A stretch of 64,000 bases of DNA from Adiantum capillus-veneris (taxonomy: Eukaryota > Streptophyta > Polypodiopsida > Polypodiales > Pteridaceae): positions 28,289,709 through 28,353,708 of the forward strand of contig CM043971.1 of the NCBI GenBank assembly GCA_014529385.2, written 5' to 3'. Position numbers and translations under genes: made by a program. The notes beneath the pieces are model-generated. The model had not been told where the DNA came from. It did not search any database and saw only the letters and a list, made by a program, of their open reading frames with translations. Numbering within the stretch: the stretch's first letter is position 1; the number at the start of each line of letters is the position of its first letter. Shown here one piece after another: positions 21,345 to 32,367 of this stretch.

Positions 21345-22463
21345 TTACTCTAATGTAGCATTGTACGCTTTGACAAGGTTCATACTATCCTTAAGTTGTA
21401 TTCCTTGCATCCATCTAGCATCTTCAAAAGGATAATTTTTGAACTTAATAAGATACCGTTGGATAATCTTACCATGTCGTAGTACCTTGTCTTCATGCCA
21501 AAGGATAGGTTCGGGTTGTAGCACCTCTTCTTGGTCTTCAACTTTGGGAGGGTCTTCAATAATTGGTTTAGTTGGTGGCTCTCCTTTGTAGGGCTTAAGT
21601 AGGCTTACATGAAAGGCATTGTGTATGAGCCAATGGTTGGGCAACTTGAGGTGATAAGCCGTCTCATTGATGGGCTTCAAGATTTGGAAAGGACCATAGT
21701 AACTTTTTGCTAGTTTAGCATAATACTTTTGATGGCCCGTAGGATTTTTGCTCGTCGTTTGCCTTAATGGAGCCTTAGGAAACTTGAGTAAGACCCAATC
21801 ATTTTCTTTGAACATTAAGGCTCTTCTGTGCTTATCAACAACAACTTTTTGCCTTTGTTGAGAGATGGATATAGACTTCTTAATCTTTTGAAAAGATTCT
21901 TGTAGGTCACGACTATACTCATCAGCGGCGAAGATCTTCCCATGTACTTTGAGTAGCAAGGGACTTTTAGGTTTTTCCTCAATGATCTCAAAAGGTGCTT
22001 TTCCCGTAGAAGTATGTACAATATTATTGTAGGCATACTCTACAAGAGGTAAGCACTTTTCCCATTGTGAGCATTGATCTACTTTGGTAACATAAATCTT
22101 GAGTAGATCGAGTATTGTAAGATTGGCTATCTCACTTTGGCCATCCATTTGTGGGTGATAGGTCGAAGAGAAATTCAATCTTGTTCCTAGATTTTCAAAG
22201 AGACCTTTCCAAAAATTACTGGTCATTCTAGGATCTCTATCTGACACGATGGATGTGGGTAATCCATGGTGCTTGAAAATCTGAGATATGAAGAGAGTTG
22301 CCATTTGATGTGCCTTAATAGTCTTTTTGATAGGAATAAAACGTGCTTGCTTGCTAAACCTATCGACTATTGTCCATATTCCTGTATTTCCATGGATAGA
22401 CTTGGGTAATCCAAAGATGAAATCCATGGATATACTCTCCCATGGTGAATTTGGGATAGGCAA
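21345..22463 (-). pseudogene. Element 2 integrase core and chromodomain
   Basis: This 372-codon frame carries the DDE core: D in ISMDFIFGLP, D in IVSDRDPRM, E in DGQSEIAN. A GPFQILKPINETAYHLKLP segment of the integrase C-terminus follows, then a chromodomain-like end: ILWHEDKVLRHG, YLIKFKNYPFEDARWM. In chromoviruses this domain guides insertion into heterochromatin. The frame is separated from the upstream zinc domain by a TGA at 22,491-22,493, where element 3 has an Arg codon. It ends 21 residues after the chromodomain core. Confidence 0.9.
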
Positions 22464-22490
22464 TGGCTGGAGTAATCCAGGTTGCTTCCC

Positions 22491-24126
22491 TCAATCATAC
22501 TTGGTCTTTTGGCATACTACACATTTTGAAACATACTCTTGTATGTCCACTTTCATGGTAGGCCAATAGAAGTACGTCTCTACTCCTCGGAGAGTAGGTT
22601 GAATACCTCTATGCCCCATATATGGAGGAGCATGGGATTCATACATAACTTTCTCACGAAGGGAATGGGTAACACATAGCCTATTGCCGTGGAGAAGATA
22701 ACCATCCTGCAAGGTGAATGGTTCCTCTTTCTTCCCCAAAGCAAGGGCTGACATTATGTCTCTAAAGTCAGGGTCAGTAGCATACTCATCTATCATAGAG
22801 GATAGATCATTGTGAGTAGCTATAGACACCGCATTAACTTTTGGTCGTCGTGAAAGTGCATCGGCCACTTGATTGTGCTTACCAGCTATGTGAGCGATAT
22901 GGAAATTAAATTGCAAAAGAAAATTTTCCCACCTCATTTGTTTGTCGGAAAGCTTGGTTTGCGTCATGAAATACTTGAGACTTTGGTGGTCGGTTCGTAG
23001 GATAAATGGAGTCCCCAATAGGTAGTGCTTCCATGTGTCTAGGGCATGTAGAACAACTAAAAGCTCTTTCTCATAAATGCCCAAGACTCGTTCATCAGTA
23101 TTGAGCCTTTGGCTCTCATATGCTATGGCATGTCCTTCTTGAAGCAAAACTACTCTAAGGCAATCACCACAAGCATCACATTGGACCTCAAATGGCTTTG
23201 AGAGATCCGGAAGCACGAGGACTGGTTGGGAAGTAAGCTTCTCTTTGAGCTTTTCAAAAGCATTTTGCTCCTTAGCAGTCCATACATACTTAACATTCTT
23301 CTTAGTTAAGTTGTGTAGTGGTCCTGCTACTTGAGAGAATTTTGTTATGAAGCGTCTATAGTATGCGCACATACCAATAAAGCTTCTTAGCTCATGTAGA
23401 TTTCTTGGGCTAGGCCATGATTTTATTACCTCTAACTTTGATGGATCCATACGGATACCATCGTGAGAGATAATATGACCTAGGTAATGAATCTCTTGAA
23501 GGAAGAATTCGCTTTTCTTTTGGTTGAGAAAAAGCTTGTTCTCCCTCAATGCTTGAAAAATCACTTGGAGATGTTGCTTATGTTCCTCCAAAGACTTGGA
23601 GTAGATGATGATATCATCAAAGAACACTCCAGTGAATTTGCGATAAGGTCTAAAATTTTTCTCCATCAGACGATTGAACATAGCTGGTGCATTAGTCAAG
23701 CCAAAAGGCATGACTAGATATTCATAAAGACCAAATGTTGTGGAAAACGTAGTCTTTAGGATATCTTCATCCACTATCCTTATTTGATGATAGCCACTCT
23801 TAAGGTCAATCCTACTAAAGTAGGTAGAGCCTTGTAGCTTATCAAAGAGATCTTCTACCCGAGGCACGGGAAATCTGTTTTTGATAGTGATATTGTTTAG
23901 TGCTCAATAGTCCAAACACATACGGTATGTACCATCTTTCTTTTGCACTAAAAGGACTGGAGAACAAAAGGGAGAGGAACTAGGCCTCACCATCCCTTTG
24001 TCTACCAATTCCTGTACTTGCCTCATGATCTCCTCTTGTTGAGCTTGTGAGACTCGATAGGGAGGTTTGTTAGGCGGTGAGCTTCCTGGAAGGAGCTCAA
24101 TGCGATGATCATCATCCCCTCGTGTT
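22491..24126 (-). pseudogene. Element 2 reverse transcriptase, RNase H and integrase zinc domain
   Basis: The long frame (23,867-22,491) holds [35 protein letters not shown], the catalytic FFDDIIIYS, the connection (LGHIISHDGI, RSFIGMCAYYRRF), RNase H (VQCDACGDCL, then YEKELLVVLHAL and LRTDHQSL) and the HHCC zinc finger (ESHAPPYMGH, then CVVC). RT catalytic residues are intact. Upstream sequence to 24,126 continues RT but is cut off by a TGA at 23,904-23,906 (an Arg codon in element 3). The copia insertion begins at 24,132. Confidence 0.9.
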
Positions 24127-24131
24127 GGAGG

Positions 24132-24290
24132 TGTTGGGGTAAAGCCCCATGTGGCCGTTTAGGCCAGGTGCCCGCCCACTATACTTATTCATTATGTACA
24201 TAATAGAATAAGGGGGCTCACATGTAGAGAGTGAGTTTTAGCCCCTGCAAACACAAGGTCTCCTCTTCTCCTCTCTTCTCCATCGTTGCG

Positions 24291-24381
<91 letters not shown>

Positions 24382-24395
24382 GCTCGTGCACTTCA
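24132..24395 (+). repeat. Element 4 outer 5' LTR
   Basis: Starts TGTTGGGGTAAAG and ends CACTTCA. It contains a palindromic ATTATGTACATAAT segment, a GCGCGCGC(AC)n microsatellite at about 24,290-24,378 and a CTCGCTCGTG segment. It is directly followed by 7-10 bases and then by a second LTR copy. Confidence 0.9.
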
Positions 24396-24402
24396 ACATC
24401 GT

Positions 24403-24556
24403 TTTTGGGGTAAAGCCCCATGTGGCCGGTTAGGCCAGGTGCCCGCCCACTATACTTATTTATTATGTACATAATAGAATAAGGGGGCTCACATGTAGAG
24501 AGTGAGTTTCAGCCCCTGCAAACACAAGGTCTCCTCTTCTCCTCTCTTCTCCATCG

Positions 24557-24608
<52 letters not shown>

Positions 24609-24628
24609 GCTCTCGCTCGCGCACTTCA
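24403..24628 (+). repeat. Element 4 inner 5' LTR copy (tandem)
   Basis: A second copy with the same order, including the (AC)n tract at about 24,561-24,606, and the same CACTTCA end. It lacks the exact TG start. It is followed by AC and the PBS, so it occupies the functional 5' LTR position. Confidence 0.85.
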
Positions 24629-24630
24629 AC

Positions 24631-24642
24631 TGGTATCAGAGC
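24631..24642 (+). promoter_or_regulatory. Element 4 primer-binding site (initiator tRNA-Met type)
   Basis: TGGTATCAGAGC lies two bases after the inner 5' LTR. This is the standard plant copia PBS. Confidence 0.9.
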
Positions 24643-24699
24643 ACAGGGATTGGGAGCACCATTGGAGCTCAGCGGGGAGGCAGGCAGAGAAGCAGCAAA

Positions 24700-25036
24700 A
24701 ACTGCAGCACGTTTTTGTAGATCTGTTTTGGCCTACCAAAACATCTTCATTCAAGCCGATTCATGCACCTTTAGATCAGTTTTTTGTCCTCTTCAACTTT
24801 GCAGAAGAAAGTTTTCTCAAAATCTTTACCAATTTTGAGATACGTCACTCAGACTGCCTGCACGTCTAGGGTACACAGCTGCAGATTTTTACAGATCTGT
24901 TTTGACCTGTAAAAACAACACATTTCAGGTCCATTCCCACGTCACCCAACCGTTTTTGCATGGTCTACAACTTTGCAAAAGGAATTTTCTGCAAATTTTG
25001 CACGGTTTGGAAGATATGGGATGACAGGCTGCAGGG
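24700..25036 (+). repeat. Tandem duplication of about 165 bp in the element 4 leader
   Basis: Two diverged copies share the order: GTAGATCTGTTTTGGCCT-like start (copy 2: ACAGATCTGTTTTGACCT), CCATTC/GATTCATGC, CAACTTTGCA, TTTTCT.CAAA, and GATA.G..A.GACAGACTGC.G. Copy 1 is about 24,710-24,870 and copy 2 about 24,885-25,036. Confidence 0.7.
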
Positions 25037-25638
25037 TATTCGAAAGGTTGAAGATTATGTATGCATATTGTGGTGATTTGCTACATTCGGAGAGCTCGGA
25101 TTGACCTTTGTCATTCTCTTGTTTTGCGCATTGATGTTTTGCTCTCGGTGAAGAGAGTGTGGGTTGATATTTTCAACACATTTATGCGAACACATTGAGA
25201 ACACTTCGTGGATGTATGCATTCTTGTGGACTCTCAAGTTCGAGAGTGGATTCATCACAGGTTATGTGCATTGACTTATGCGATTGAGCAGATTTTGGAA
25301 AGTGTGGTGCACAGATTTGCAGAGAGTTTTGCAAGCATTTCTTGCATGATTGCGAGCTGAATTTTCAGCTGATTTGGATGCTCATTTGCTACACAATTGA
25401 TACATGCTTGATGCTCATTTATATTGCCATGTGGATGCACATGATGTGCACTTTTCGGTGGATGGTATTCTTCGCCTTGCAATGGGTGTTTTGGCATCAT
25501 TTGAGCGGTTTTGCTCACTTTGTTTCGTTCCATTGATCGCCATATTTGCTGATACTTCTCTTAGACAGCTTATGCCAGCTTATGTTGTATTTTGACAATA
25601 CCTGGTGTATGAGTTAGCCAGGCTTTGGCTATTGTCAA

Positions 25639-26454
25639 TTGATCGACTTGTGCTTGGTCTTGTCACAGGTTATCGCCATGGATTTGGCATGTACATCATT
25701 GTCAGGGTTTATGCTTTTCCATACAAAGTTTGATGGTTCAAACTTTGAGCATTGGAAAGAAGGTATGCATGATGCATTGACTCAGTTGGGCCAAGTGTTG
25801 CCACTACAGGGCATGGATGCTAGGCCAGAGTCTATGACTGACGATGAGTGGGAGGACTTGGATGAGCTTGCATGTTCGACAATCATGTTACACCTTGGTG
25901 AGTCTGTCTATCACATTGGGTTGGATGCATGTACAACTAGAGAGTTATGGCAAAGATTGTGCAATGCTTTTGGCACAAATGAGTCTAGAGAGATGCCTAC
26001 AGTCAAAGGACGATCTTGCAAACATAGAGATGTTGTGTGTTGGCATTGTGGTCATACAGGGCATGTACGTAGGCATTGTTTTTGGCACATGAGACAACGC
26101 AGGAGACAACACAAGAGGGATACTATCACTTTGGATGATGTGGGAGCAGATGTAGCGTATGTAGCTACGCATGACGGAGATGTCGCCTTTTCTTCCATGT
26201 TTACTCTTGACCTTCTTATGTTAGTTTTTGATGAAACATTACCTTCGCATTGGATACTAGATGTGAGTGCTAGATTTCATGTCACGTCGAGTCGTGAGTG
26301 GTTTAGTACATATGCTAGTGGTATGCTTGGACATGTGTGTCTAGCTGATGGTTCAGTGCATGACATAGTTGGTGTAGGAGATGTCATACTATTGTTATCG
26401 ATTGGTGCATCATACGTGTTGCAAGATGTATGCCATGTGCCAGGTTTGACATAG
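25639..26454 (+). pseudogene. Element 4 gag and partial protease
   Basis: This is a 271-codon frame with the probable start at MDLACTSLSG (25,678). The copia gag motifs FDGSNFEHWKEGMHDALTQ and LHLGESVYHIGLDACTTRELWQRL are followed by one zinc knuckle, CWHCGHTGHVRRHC (standard spacing). The protease begins at HWILDVSARFHVTSS, where copia normally has LDSGAS. The catalytic Asp remains but the Ser-Gly is lost. DGSVHDIVGVGDV and LQDVCHVPGL follow. It ends in TAG at 26,452. Confidence 0.85.
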
Positions 26455-27230
26455 AGCTTGATCTTTTTGAGTTAGTTAAGAGACAGTGGATGCCAGGTAG
26501 TGCTAGATGAGCATAGTTTTAGATTGCATCGTGGACAACTAGTCATAGCTAGAGGTGCTAGTGTTGGCACGATTCATGCGATGCGAGTACATCATGTGCA
26601 AGGCGGCACAGTTTTCATGAGTACGCATCCATGCAGAGAGATGAGGCATGTCTCCTTTGCGGATAGGTTGCATGATGCTGCAGTTTGTGAGCATGTTGAG
26701 CCAGTTGTGCAACATGGCATGTCATTCGTGGATACGATGACGGATATGGATGATGTGAGTGCTGAGGATTCAGTCGTGATTCAATCATTCATGGATATGC
26801 TTAGGCCAGAGGCTGATGTATGTGAGTTAGAGCTAGGCATTGCTCTTACCACACAGGGTTCAGGACAGATAGATGCTCTTGGTGCACATGTGACATGCAA
26901 TGGACACGAGGATGGATTCCATGGATCGCAGTTCAGGTGTCAGGGTGATTTCCATGAGTGGAGTTCTGAGCCTCATGTACGAGATACTCATCTCGAGACC
27001 CAAGATTGCATTTGCAGTAGGTGCATTTGCAGTGGGAGCAGTTAGTCGTGCAGTGACTGACGTTGGCCTTGAGCATAGGGGTACTTTGCAGCATATGGTG
27101 AGATACCTATAGGATGTGTGTGGCTTTGGTGAGGAGTATGGTGTCGATTGCTCTATACTTCCTCTACAATTAGAGCTGGATGCACACAGATTGAGTGAGC
27201 TAGTGGGAGTTGGCTGAGGTCATACTTGTG
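26455..27230 (+). pseudogene. Element 4: GAG-pre-integrase remnant joined to the end of RT/RNase H
   Basis: After the protease stop, LDEHSFRLHRGQLVIARG resembles the segment before copia integrase. After about 350 bases of unassigned sequence, another frame reads LMYEILISRPKIAFAVG and VSRAVTDVGLEHRGTLQHMVRYL (about 26,970-27,110). This is the conserved copia segment just upstream of RNase H. The integrase core and RT palm are absent, which indicates an internal deletion. Confidence 0.75.
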
Positions 27231-27300
27231 ATGGCCTTGTACAGGTTTTGTACGGTTTTCTTTTCTCTCTCACAGCCACATTGGCCTTTACGTGGGAGGT

Positions 27301-27459
27301 TATTGGGGTAAAGCCCCATGTGTCCGGTTAGGCCAGATGCCCGCCCACTATACTTATTCATTATGTACATAATAGAATGAGGGGGTTCACATGTAGAGAG
27401 TGAGTTTTAGCCTCTGCAAACACAAGGTCTCCTCTTCTCCTCTCTTCTCCATTGTTGCG

Positions 27460-27534
<75 letters not shown>

Positions 27535-27554
27535 GCTCTTGCTCGCACACTTCA
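27301..27554 (+). repeat. Element 4 3' LTR
   Basis: The third copy of the LTR, preceded by the purine-rich GTGGGAGGT and ending CACTTCA before GGAGG. It starts TATTGGGG instead of TGTTGGGG and contains its own (AC)n tract at about 27,458-27,532. Confidence 0.9.
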
Positions 27555-27625
27555 GGAGGTAAGTCCATAGGGATATCATCGATGAACACATCTTGGAATC
27601 CTTTTAGAAAATTAGACAAGTCTAA

Positions 27626-29552
27626 CTATTCTTGATTCCTATCATTTACATTTGATGAAACATTAGTATCTTTTAGAAACTCTTTGACAAAAATCATGTA
27701 CGCAAAAACTGAGCTCTTCATTGAATTATCAAAAGCAAGAAGATTTACGAGTGGAATAGTGCGACCACGCTCACTAGCATCTATATGCATGTTCTTTCCC
27801 CTGTAGGTGAAGTAGATTCTCCTTTCAGGGAACTTCATGTTGGCAGCCATGCGATCAAACCATGGTGCCCCTAGGATAGCATCCTCATGTTGGAGAGGAG
27901 AGATGAAGAAGTCTTCTTTGTCGACATAGCTTTGGACATGAAGCCTCAACTTCCCAATCAAGGGAGTAACGGAGGCTTGCTGTCCCTTGAAAGCTGCGTC
28001 AGCCATTACCATATCTCCCATCTCAAAAGCTTGAATGCCCAACTTGGTGGCCAACTCCATTGATATGAAGTTCAGAGTAGAGCCAGGGTCAAACAAGATG
28101 AAGGAATCATGCTCTCTTACCTTTTCCCAAGCATAGGAAAGTGATGATCCTTTGCAATGAGCATCCTCTTTTGGAGCTTCGATGGTGGAAGCCCTAGGAG
28201 TCTCATTGCGAGTATTCTTCTTGGGGCAAGAACGATAGCCATGTCCTTGCTCCCCACACTTGAAACACTTATGGTCCTTGCGAAAAGCTTCAAGCTCTTC
28301 AGGAGAGAGTTTGTCTTTACCTTTGTAAACTCCCTTCTCCTTGGACCGATTGTTGTTGTTGTTGGAAGTGACTTGGGAAGTATTTTGAACATTGGTTTTC
28401 CCCTTTGCATAATTTTTGTCTTTGTTTTCCATGGGCTTGGCATTACGTATAGCCCCTTGATGGAAATTGATGCGTGAAGCAACCATGGTGTGATGGATTA
28501 CTTCGCTAATAGTACCAAGCCGTTGAGAGTTTATGTAGTCGGCTATCTCTTCAGGTAATCCCGCACAAAATTGCTGCCTTTGCTCGACAAAGTCTATCTT
28601 TTGAAAGACAATAGCTTTGAGATGTAAATCCCAAAACTTGTCTATGTACTTGTGGATAGACTCATGAGAGAGAAGCTTCAAGCTGCACCATTCGGTAAGA
28701 ACTTTGTCCTTTGCATCGCTTGCAAGGAATTGCTTCATGATGGAAACTCGTAGAGTTTTCCATGTCTTTGGGGCTTCACCATTGCCACGAAGGCTAGTCC
28801 ACCATTGACGAGCTGATTTTTGGAAGTGCATAGCTACATGGCGTAGCTTGGAGGACTCTGTGAAGCCCTCATCTCCAAAGGCCACATCAAATTGCTGGAT
28901 GAAGGCCAACACTTTGTCGGTAGCCCCAAAGGTGCCATCATAGGTGAGAAAAGAAATACTCTTTCCTCCCTCCTTGAACTTCTTTAGCTTTTGTGACCTT
29001 CGCCATGCAGGAAATGATTTGCGATGTCCTCCCCTCTTGTATTCTCTGGGAGAATAGCCATAACTTTCATCGGAAGAGGAGGAAGGTGAAGAAGAAGGAG
29101 AAAGAGGGTGACCTCTTCCTAGCCCTTTTCTTCCTTTGTTTCCTCTCTTGCCTTTCAGAATGATGAGGAGAAGGACTATGTGTTGATCTTTTCCTCTTGG
29201 GAGGAGTGGGCGATCGTCTAGACCGCCGTCTTCGTGGAGCCACATCTTCAGAGGAACTTAAACTTTCATTGCTTTCTTGCTCTTTGGATTCCTCCTCTGG
29301 AATGGGAGAGAGTCTTCTTTTGGGGGTCTCTTCAAGAGGCCTCCTAAGCTCTCTCTCCTCTTGGAGAGGAAGGGAAATTCCATAAGCACGAAGTTGTTGA
29401 GTAACTTCGGCTTGCAAAGCAGGGTTGCCCATAGCTTGCTGCAACCTAGTGATGAGATAATTCACAAACATGGGAGCATCATCATTAGCACCTTCATGTG
29501 CAAAATCAAAGCTATCAATGTTCATTCTACTCTCTTGATTATTGTCAGCCAT
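27626..29552 (-). pseudogene. Element 2 gag and protease
   Basis: Gag starts at the ATG 29,550-29,552 (MADNNQESRMN), matching element 3 (MADNSKESEIN). Residues 20-50 are followed by an Arg/Ser-rich stretch. A frameshift near 29,100 moves the reading to 29,245-27,626. The capsid region has FIQQFDVAFGDEGF, RQWWTSLRGNGEAPKTW and MKQFLASDAKDKVLTEW. The zinc knuckle is CFKCGEQGHGYRSC, and the protease carries FILFDPGSTLNFIS (DPG instead of DSG, as also in element 3) and GAPWFDRM. The frame stops at 27,626, upstream of the copia insertion. Confidence 0.9.
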
Positions 29553-29925
29553 GTTAACAAAATTTATGTATGTACTTAGTTTATGCTTTGGCAATTCAAA
29601 ACCTTAGTTGCCACTCCTCTTAGTCTTTGAAAATCGGATCTTAAGTATCTACACCCACGGCTCAAAGTAATTAATTATAGAGAGTAGAGGAGTAGGTATA
29701 ACATAGCAGAGTTGCCGAGGGCTAGCTACTTTCAGACTTCTTATGGCTCAATAATGGTAAAGACGTAGGAAAGTATAAAAAGACTCAATTATTAAGTCCA
29801 AAGCTCCAGTGGTGTGCACCATCCCCCACATAGTGGGCTCAACAAAACTGATAATAGATCCCCTAGAGGAAGTTAAAGGATAACTTCACAAGAAGCTCGT
29901 GTTTTTCCCTAGTTTAGGTCTCTTC

Positions 29926-29945
29926 GATCCCCGACAATGACGCCA
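29926..29945 (-). promoter_or_regulatory. Primer-binding site of element 2 (TGGCGTC type)
   Basis: The minus strand reads TGGCGTCATTGTCGGGGATC, two bases from the CA end of the LTR. It resembles the element 1 PBS and differs from the Met-type PBS of the otherwise related element 3. Confidence 0.75.
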
Positions 29946-29947
29946 AA

Positions 29948-31260
29948 TGTGGGACGGGTGTCTAGCCTCACTCCTATCTTATTGCAGATTTAGCGAGAAC
30001 CACGATTAAATTGTCAATCCATGGGATGAAGATGACTCGACTAGTGCATAGAATCTACAAGATGTTGTCAATCTCTCGAAAAACAACTAACAACTCGCAT
30101 CTAACTCAAGCTACACTCAAGTGACAGAAATCACCAAAAGCCAATCGCTCATCGTTCGGCAAACAAATCACATCCGTTACAACATCAAGTGACATCCAAA
30201 TATAACGAAACTTCTAGGACATGTTTATAAGACCTAAGCACACATGCTTATGGTCTCAAATTCCACTTTAGGTTAGGTACCAAAATCACGAGTATTAATA
30301 TCAGTGGATTTTTGACCTAGTCGTTTTCGACCCAGAATGCACCTAAATGCTTAGCAATGATGCCCCAATACCCCGCCTATGCTTAGTTTTTGATTTTGAA
30401 GTGTAAATTCCTAATTATGATGAATCGGTGACGTCAAAAGCTACGAAATACAGTGAAGTGTTTACGTCAATGCGTAGAGCTCTTACCTGCGGTTGCAATG
30501 CAACAAACGCGACTGCAATGTGACATCCGAGGAGGGAGTAAGAAGCACGAGAAGGAGAGAAGTGAGCACCGTTAGCTCACGCTGTGTATTTCATTATCCA
30601 AATCCTTATGATAACTTACAAAAATTGGCGTTTATACCTTAGCCAAGGTTTTTGGTGGTCAAAACTAATAATTTGGGAGCTCTAACTAAAGATAGGTAAT
30701 GACAGGTTGATACAATCTGGAAGCTTGTAGCCCCGGCTCATCAATTACAAGGTTTATTCAAAAAATAGGAGTACAATATTCCCAATTTATCAAAATAATA
30801 AGTGTTTTCACAAGAAGAGCTCCAAAAAATGGTATCCGTGTTAGCTTGCTGCTAACATTAAGGCACGAACTTATAAAGCTTATTTTCCCAACTTGGGAGT
30901 ACTGATATACAAGTGATGCTCGAATTGAAGTTTGAGCCTCTCTAACTACATTGTTTACTTGTTTGTGATAAGAACTTGAGCTTGGTCCTCTCTAACAACA
31001 CTGTTTACTTCCTTGTCATAAACACTTAAATTTGAGCCCCAATACAATCGATTACTTGGCTGTTTGGCATAAGCATTTGAGGTTCAAATTGAAGGACTAG
31101 AACATAAATTGGTGTTCCAACCTAGTAGTGGTCAGGTGAGGGTGAGAGGATGGAATCCTTGCAGAATGATTTTCAAAAATCCAAATCAGTTGCAGACCAT
31201 TGTGCATTGATTTTGTAAATTCTGGACTAGTTGATCGAGGCATGCCGGTGTTAACAATTC
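29948..31260 (-). repeat. LTR of a different family at the 5' end of element 2 (outer edge uncertain)
   Basis: The inner edge is TG at 29,948 (CA on the minus strand), adjoining the PBS. A TATA-like TATAAACG on the minus strand near 30,632-30,640 lies in a segment similar to the element 1 promoter. No similarity to the element 2 3' LTR was seen. The outer edge and TSD were not found. The end coordinate is a guess. Confidence 0.5.
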
Positions 31261-32139
31261 AGATCGATTGTTGATTGGATTTTAACAATCTACACCATTA
31301 TGAATCAATTTTTAACAATTTGAACCATTGCAAAATGGTTGCGGTCCGCTGCTTTCTTTTCAAAAGCACTTGGTTTGGAACTGTCGGTGCGAGCCTCAAG
31401 AAGGGAGATACCCTTCTACGCCAATTTGATGATACAACCTATGAAAAAACAAGGCCATCACTATCGCATTAACTGCAGCATTGCCTGGATGGTGGTAATA
31501 CAAACATGAAAGTCTACATTGATACCACTTTGGATGGTGGTAATATAGACATGAAGTCTATTAAGGTAACTTCTTATTGTTGTTGGGAGTGATCATGTTA
31601 CTTGGGAGTAGCAAGACATCACGCATAGTTTTTAAGTTTACTTGCAACAGCATGTCAGGTAGCTTGGCTTCCCAAGCTTAGTAACTCGAACTTGGATGCT
31701 TCCATAGTCACATCGACTTGTAGCAGGAGACATGCAAGCACACAATCAAGGAGCTGTCCATATAGACAAGGGAGGAGTATTAGCATTATGGTGAGACAAT
31801 AATAGATGTATGTCATTACAACACTCTCTAACGATGGCATCAACATGAAACAAAGCCTCAATCTCCTCTAGCTCTGCTTTGCTTAGCTGCCGTGAAGGGA
31901 ATCCACATTTTCCTCAAAGTTTTTGACCTTTGTCGTGTCGAGAATGGGTACGACGTCATCCCCTTGGTACTAAACTGAAGCAAGTGCGAGTTGTCTAGAC
32001 GTGCACCCTTTTTTTGAAGTTAACTCTTGTAATGCTTAAAACAAAAGCTGATTCTTTTCAAAATTTCTCCTTGCATCCTTGGCTGAGAAATATACACTTT
32101 CAAAGTACCATACACATGTCGATCAATGCAAGAAATTGT
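31261..32139. other. Stretch without a recognised gene
   Basis: AT-rich sequence with short internal repeats (AACAATTTGAACCATT-like words near 31,250-31,340; GGATGGTGGTAATA repeated near 31,490 and 31,540). No convincing coding frame was found. The last bases, ATTGT (32,135-32,139), are the target-site duplication of element 5. Confidence 0.6.
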
Positions 32140-32367
32140 TGTTGGAATTAGGGTTGCAGGAAAACACACACAACTTGGAGAAGATAGAGGAAGCTCAAGG
32201 AACACAACAAAGAGAATATTACTTAGTGTGCAATGGAAAGATATATAGCCCTAGAATGATGGGCGTATATACAATGCAAGGGGGAAAAAACCTCCTAGTG
32301 AAGGAAAAAATAACCCCCCGGTCCTAAGTGTGTTCACACACATCACTATGACATGTGTATGATAAGA
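32140..32367 (-). repeat. Element 5 3' LTR
   Basis: The plus strand starts TGTTGGAATTAGGG and ends ATGATAAGA. It contains a GGGCGTATATACAATG segment (TATATA on both strands). Its outer start on the minus strand has lost the canonical TG (reads TCTTATC). Confidence 0.9.

Larger units (their letters stand above)
24132..27554 (+). mobile_element. Element 4: internally deleted Ty1/copia element nested in element 2
   Basis: The element is bounded by GGAGG on both sides (24,127-24,131 and 27,555-27,559). The flanking RT-protease linker of element 2 joins correctly when compared with element 3. The LTRs are TG...CA, about 255-265 bp. The 5' side has two LTR copies in tandem before the PBS. The interior encodes gag and the start of protease, then jumps to the last conserved segment of copia RT/RNase H. 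Integrase and most of RT are missing, so movement would have required proteins from a related element. Confidence 0.9.
19480..29947 (-). mobile_element. Element 2: chromovirus (Ty3/gypsy) with mismatched LTRs and a nested copia insertion
   Basis: On the minus strand: PBS (29,926-29,945), gag from 29,552, protease, RT-RNase H, integrase with chromodomain ending at 21,345, a purine tract, and a 3' LTR (20,985 leftward). It is homologous to element 3 throughout gag, pol, the 3' untranslated region and the 3' LTR. A copia element (24,132-27,554) splits pol between protease and RT. At the 5' end the PBS and the LTR (29,948 onward) are of another family. Stops and a gag frameshift make this copy defective. 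Confidence 0.85.

Noticed and set aside
24192-24720. Cys-Val / Thr-His repeat frames on both strands
   Set aside because: Microsatellite within copia LTRs; same reason as for the frames at 14.7-15.0 kb and 27.4-27.6 kb.
25342-25595. Short frames in the leader of element 4
   Set aside because: They lie in the untranslated region between PBS and gag and have no copia motif.
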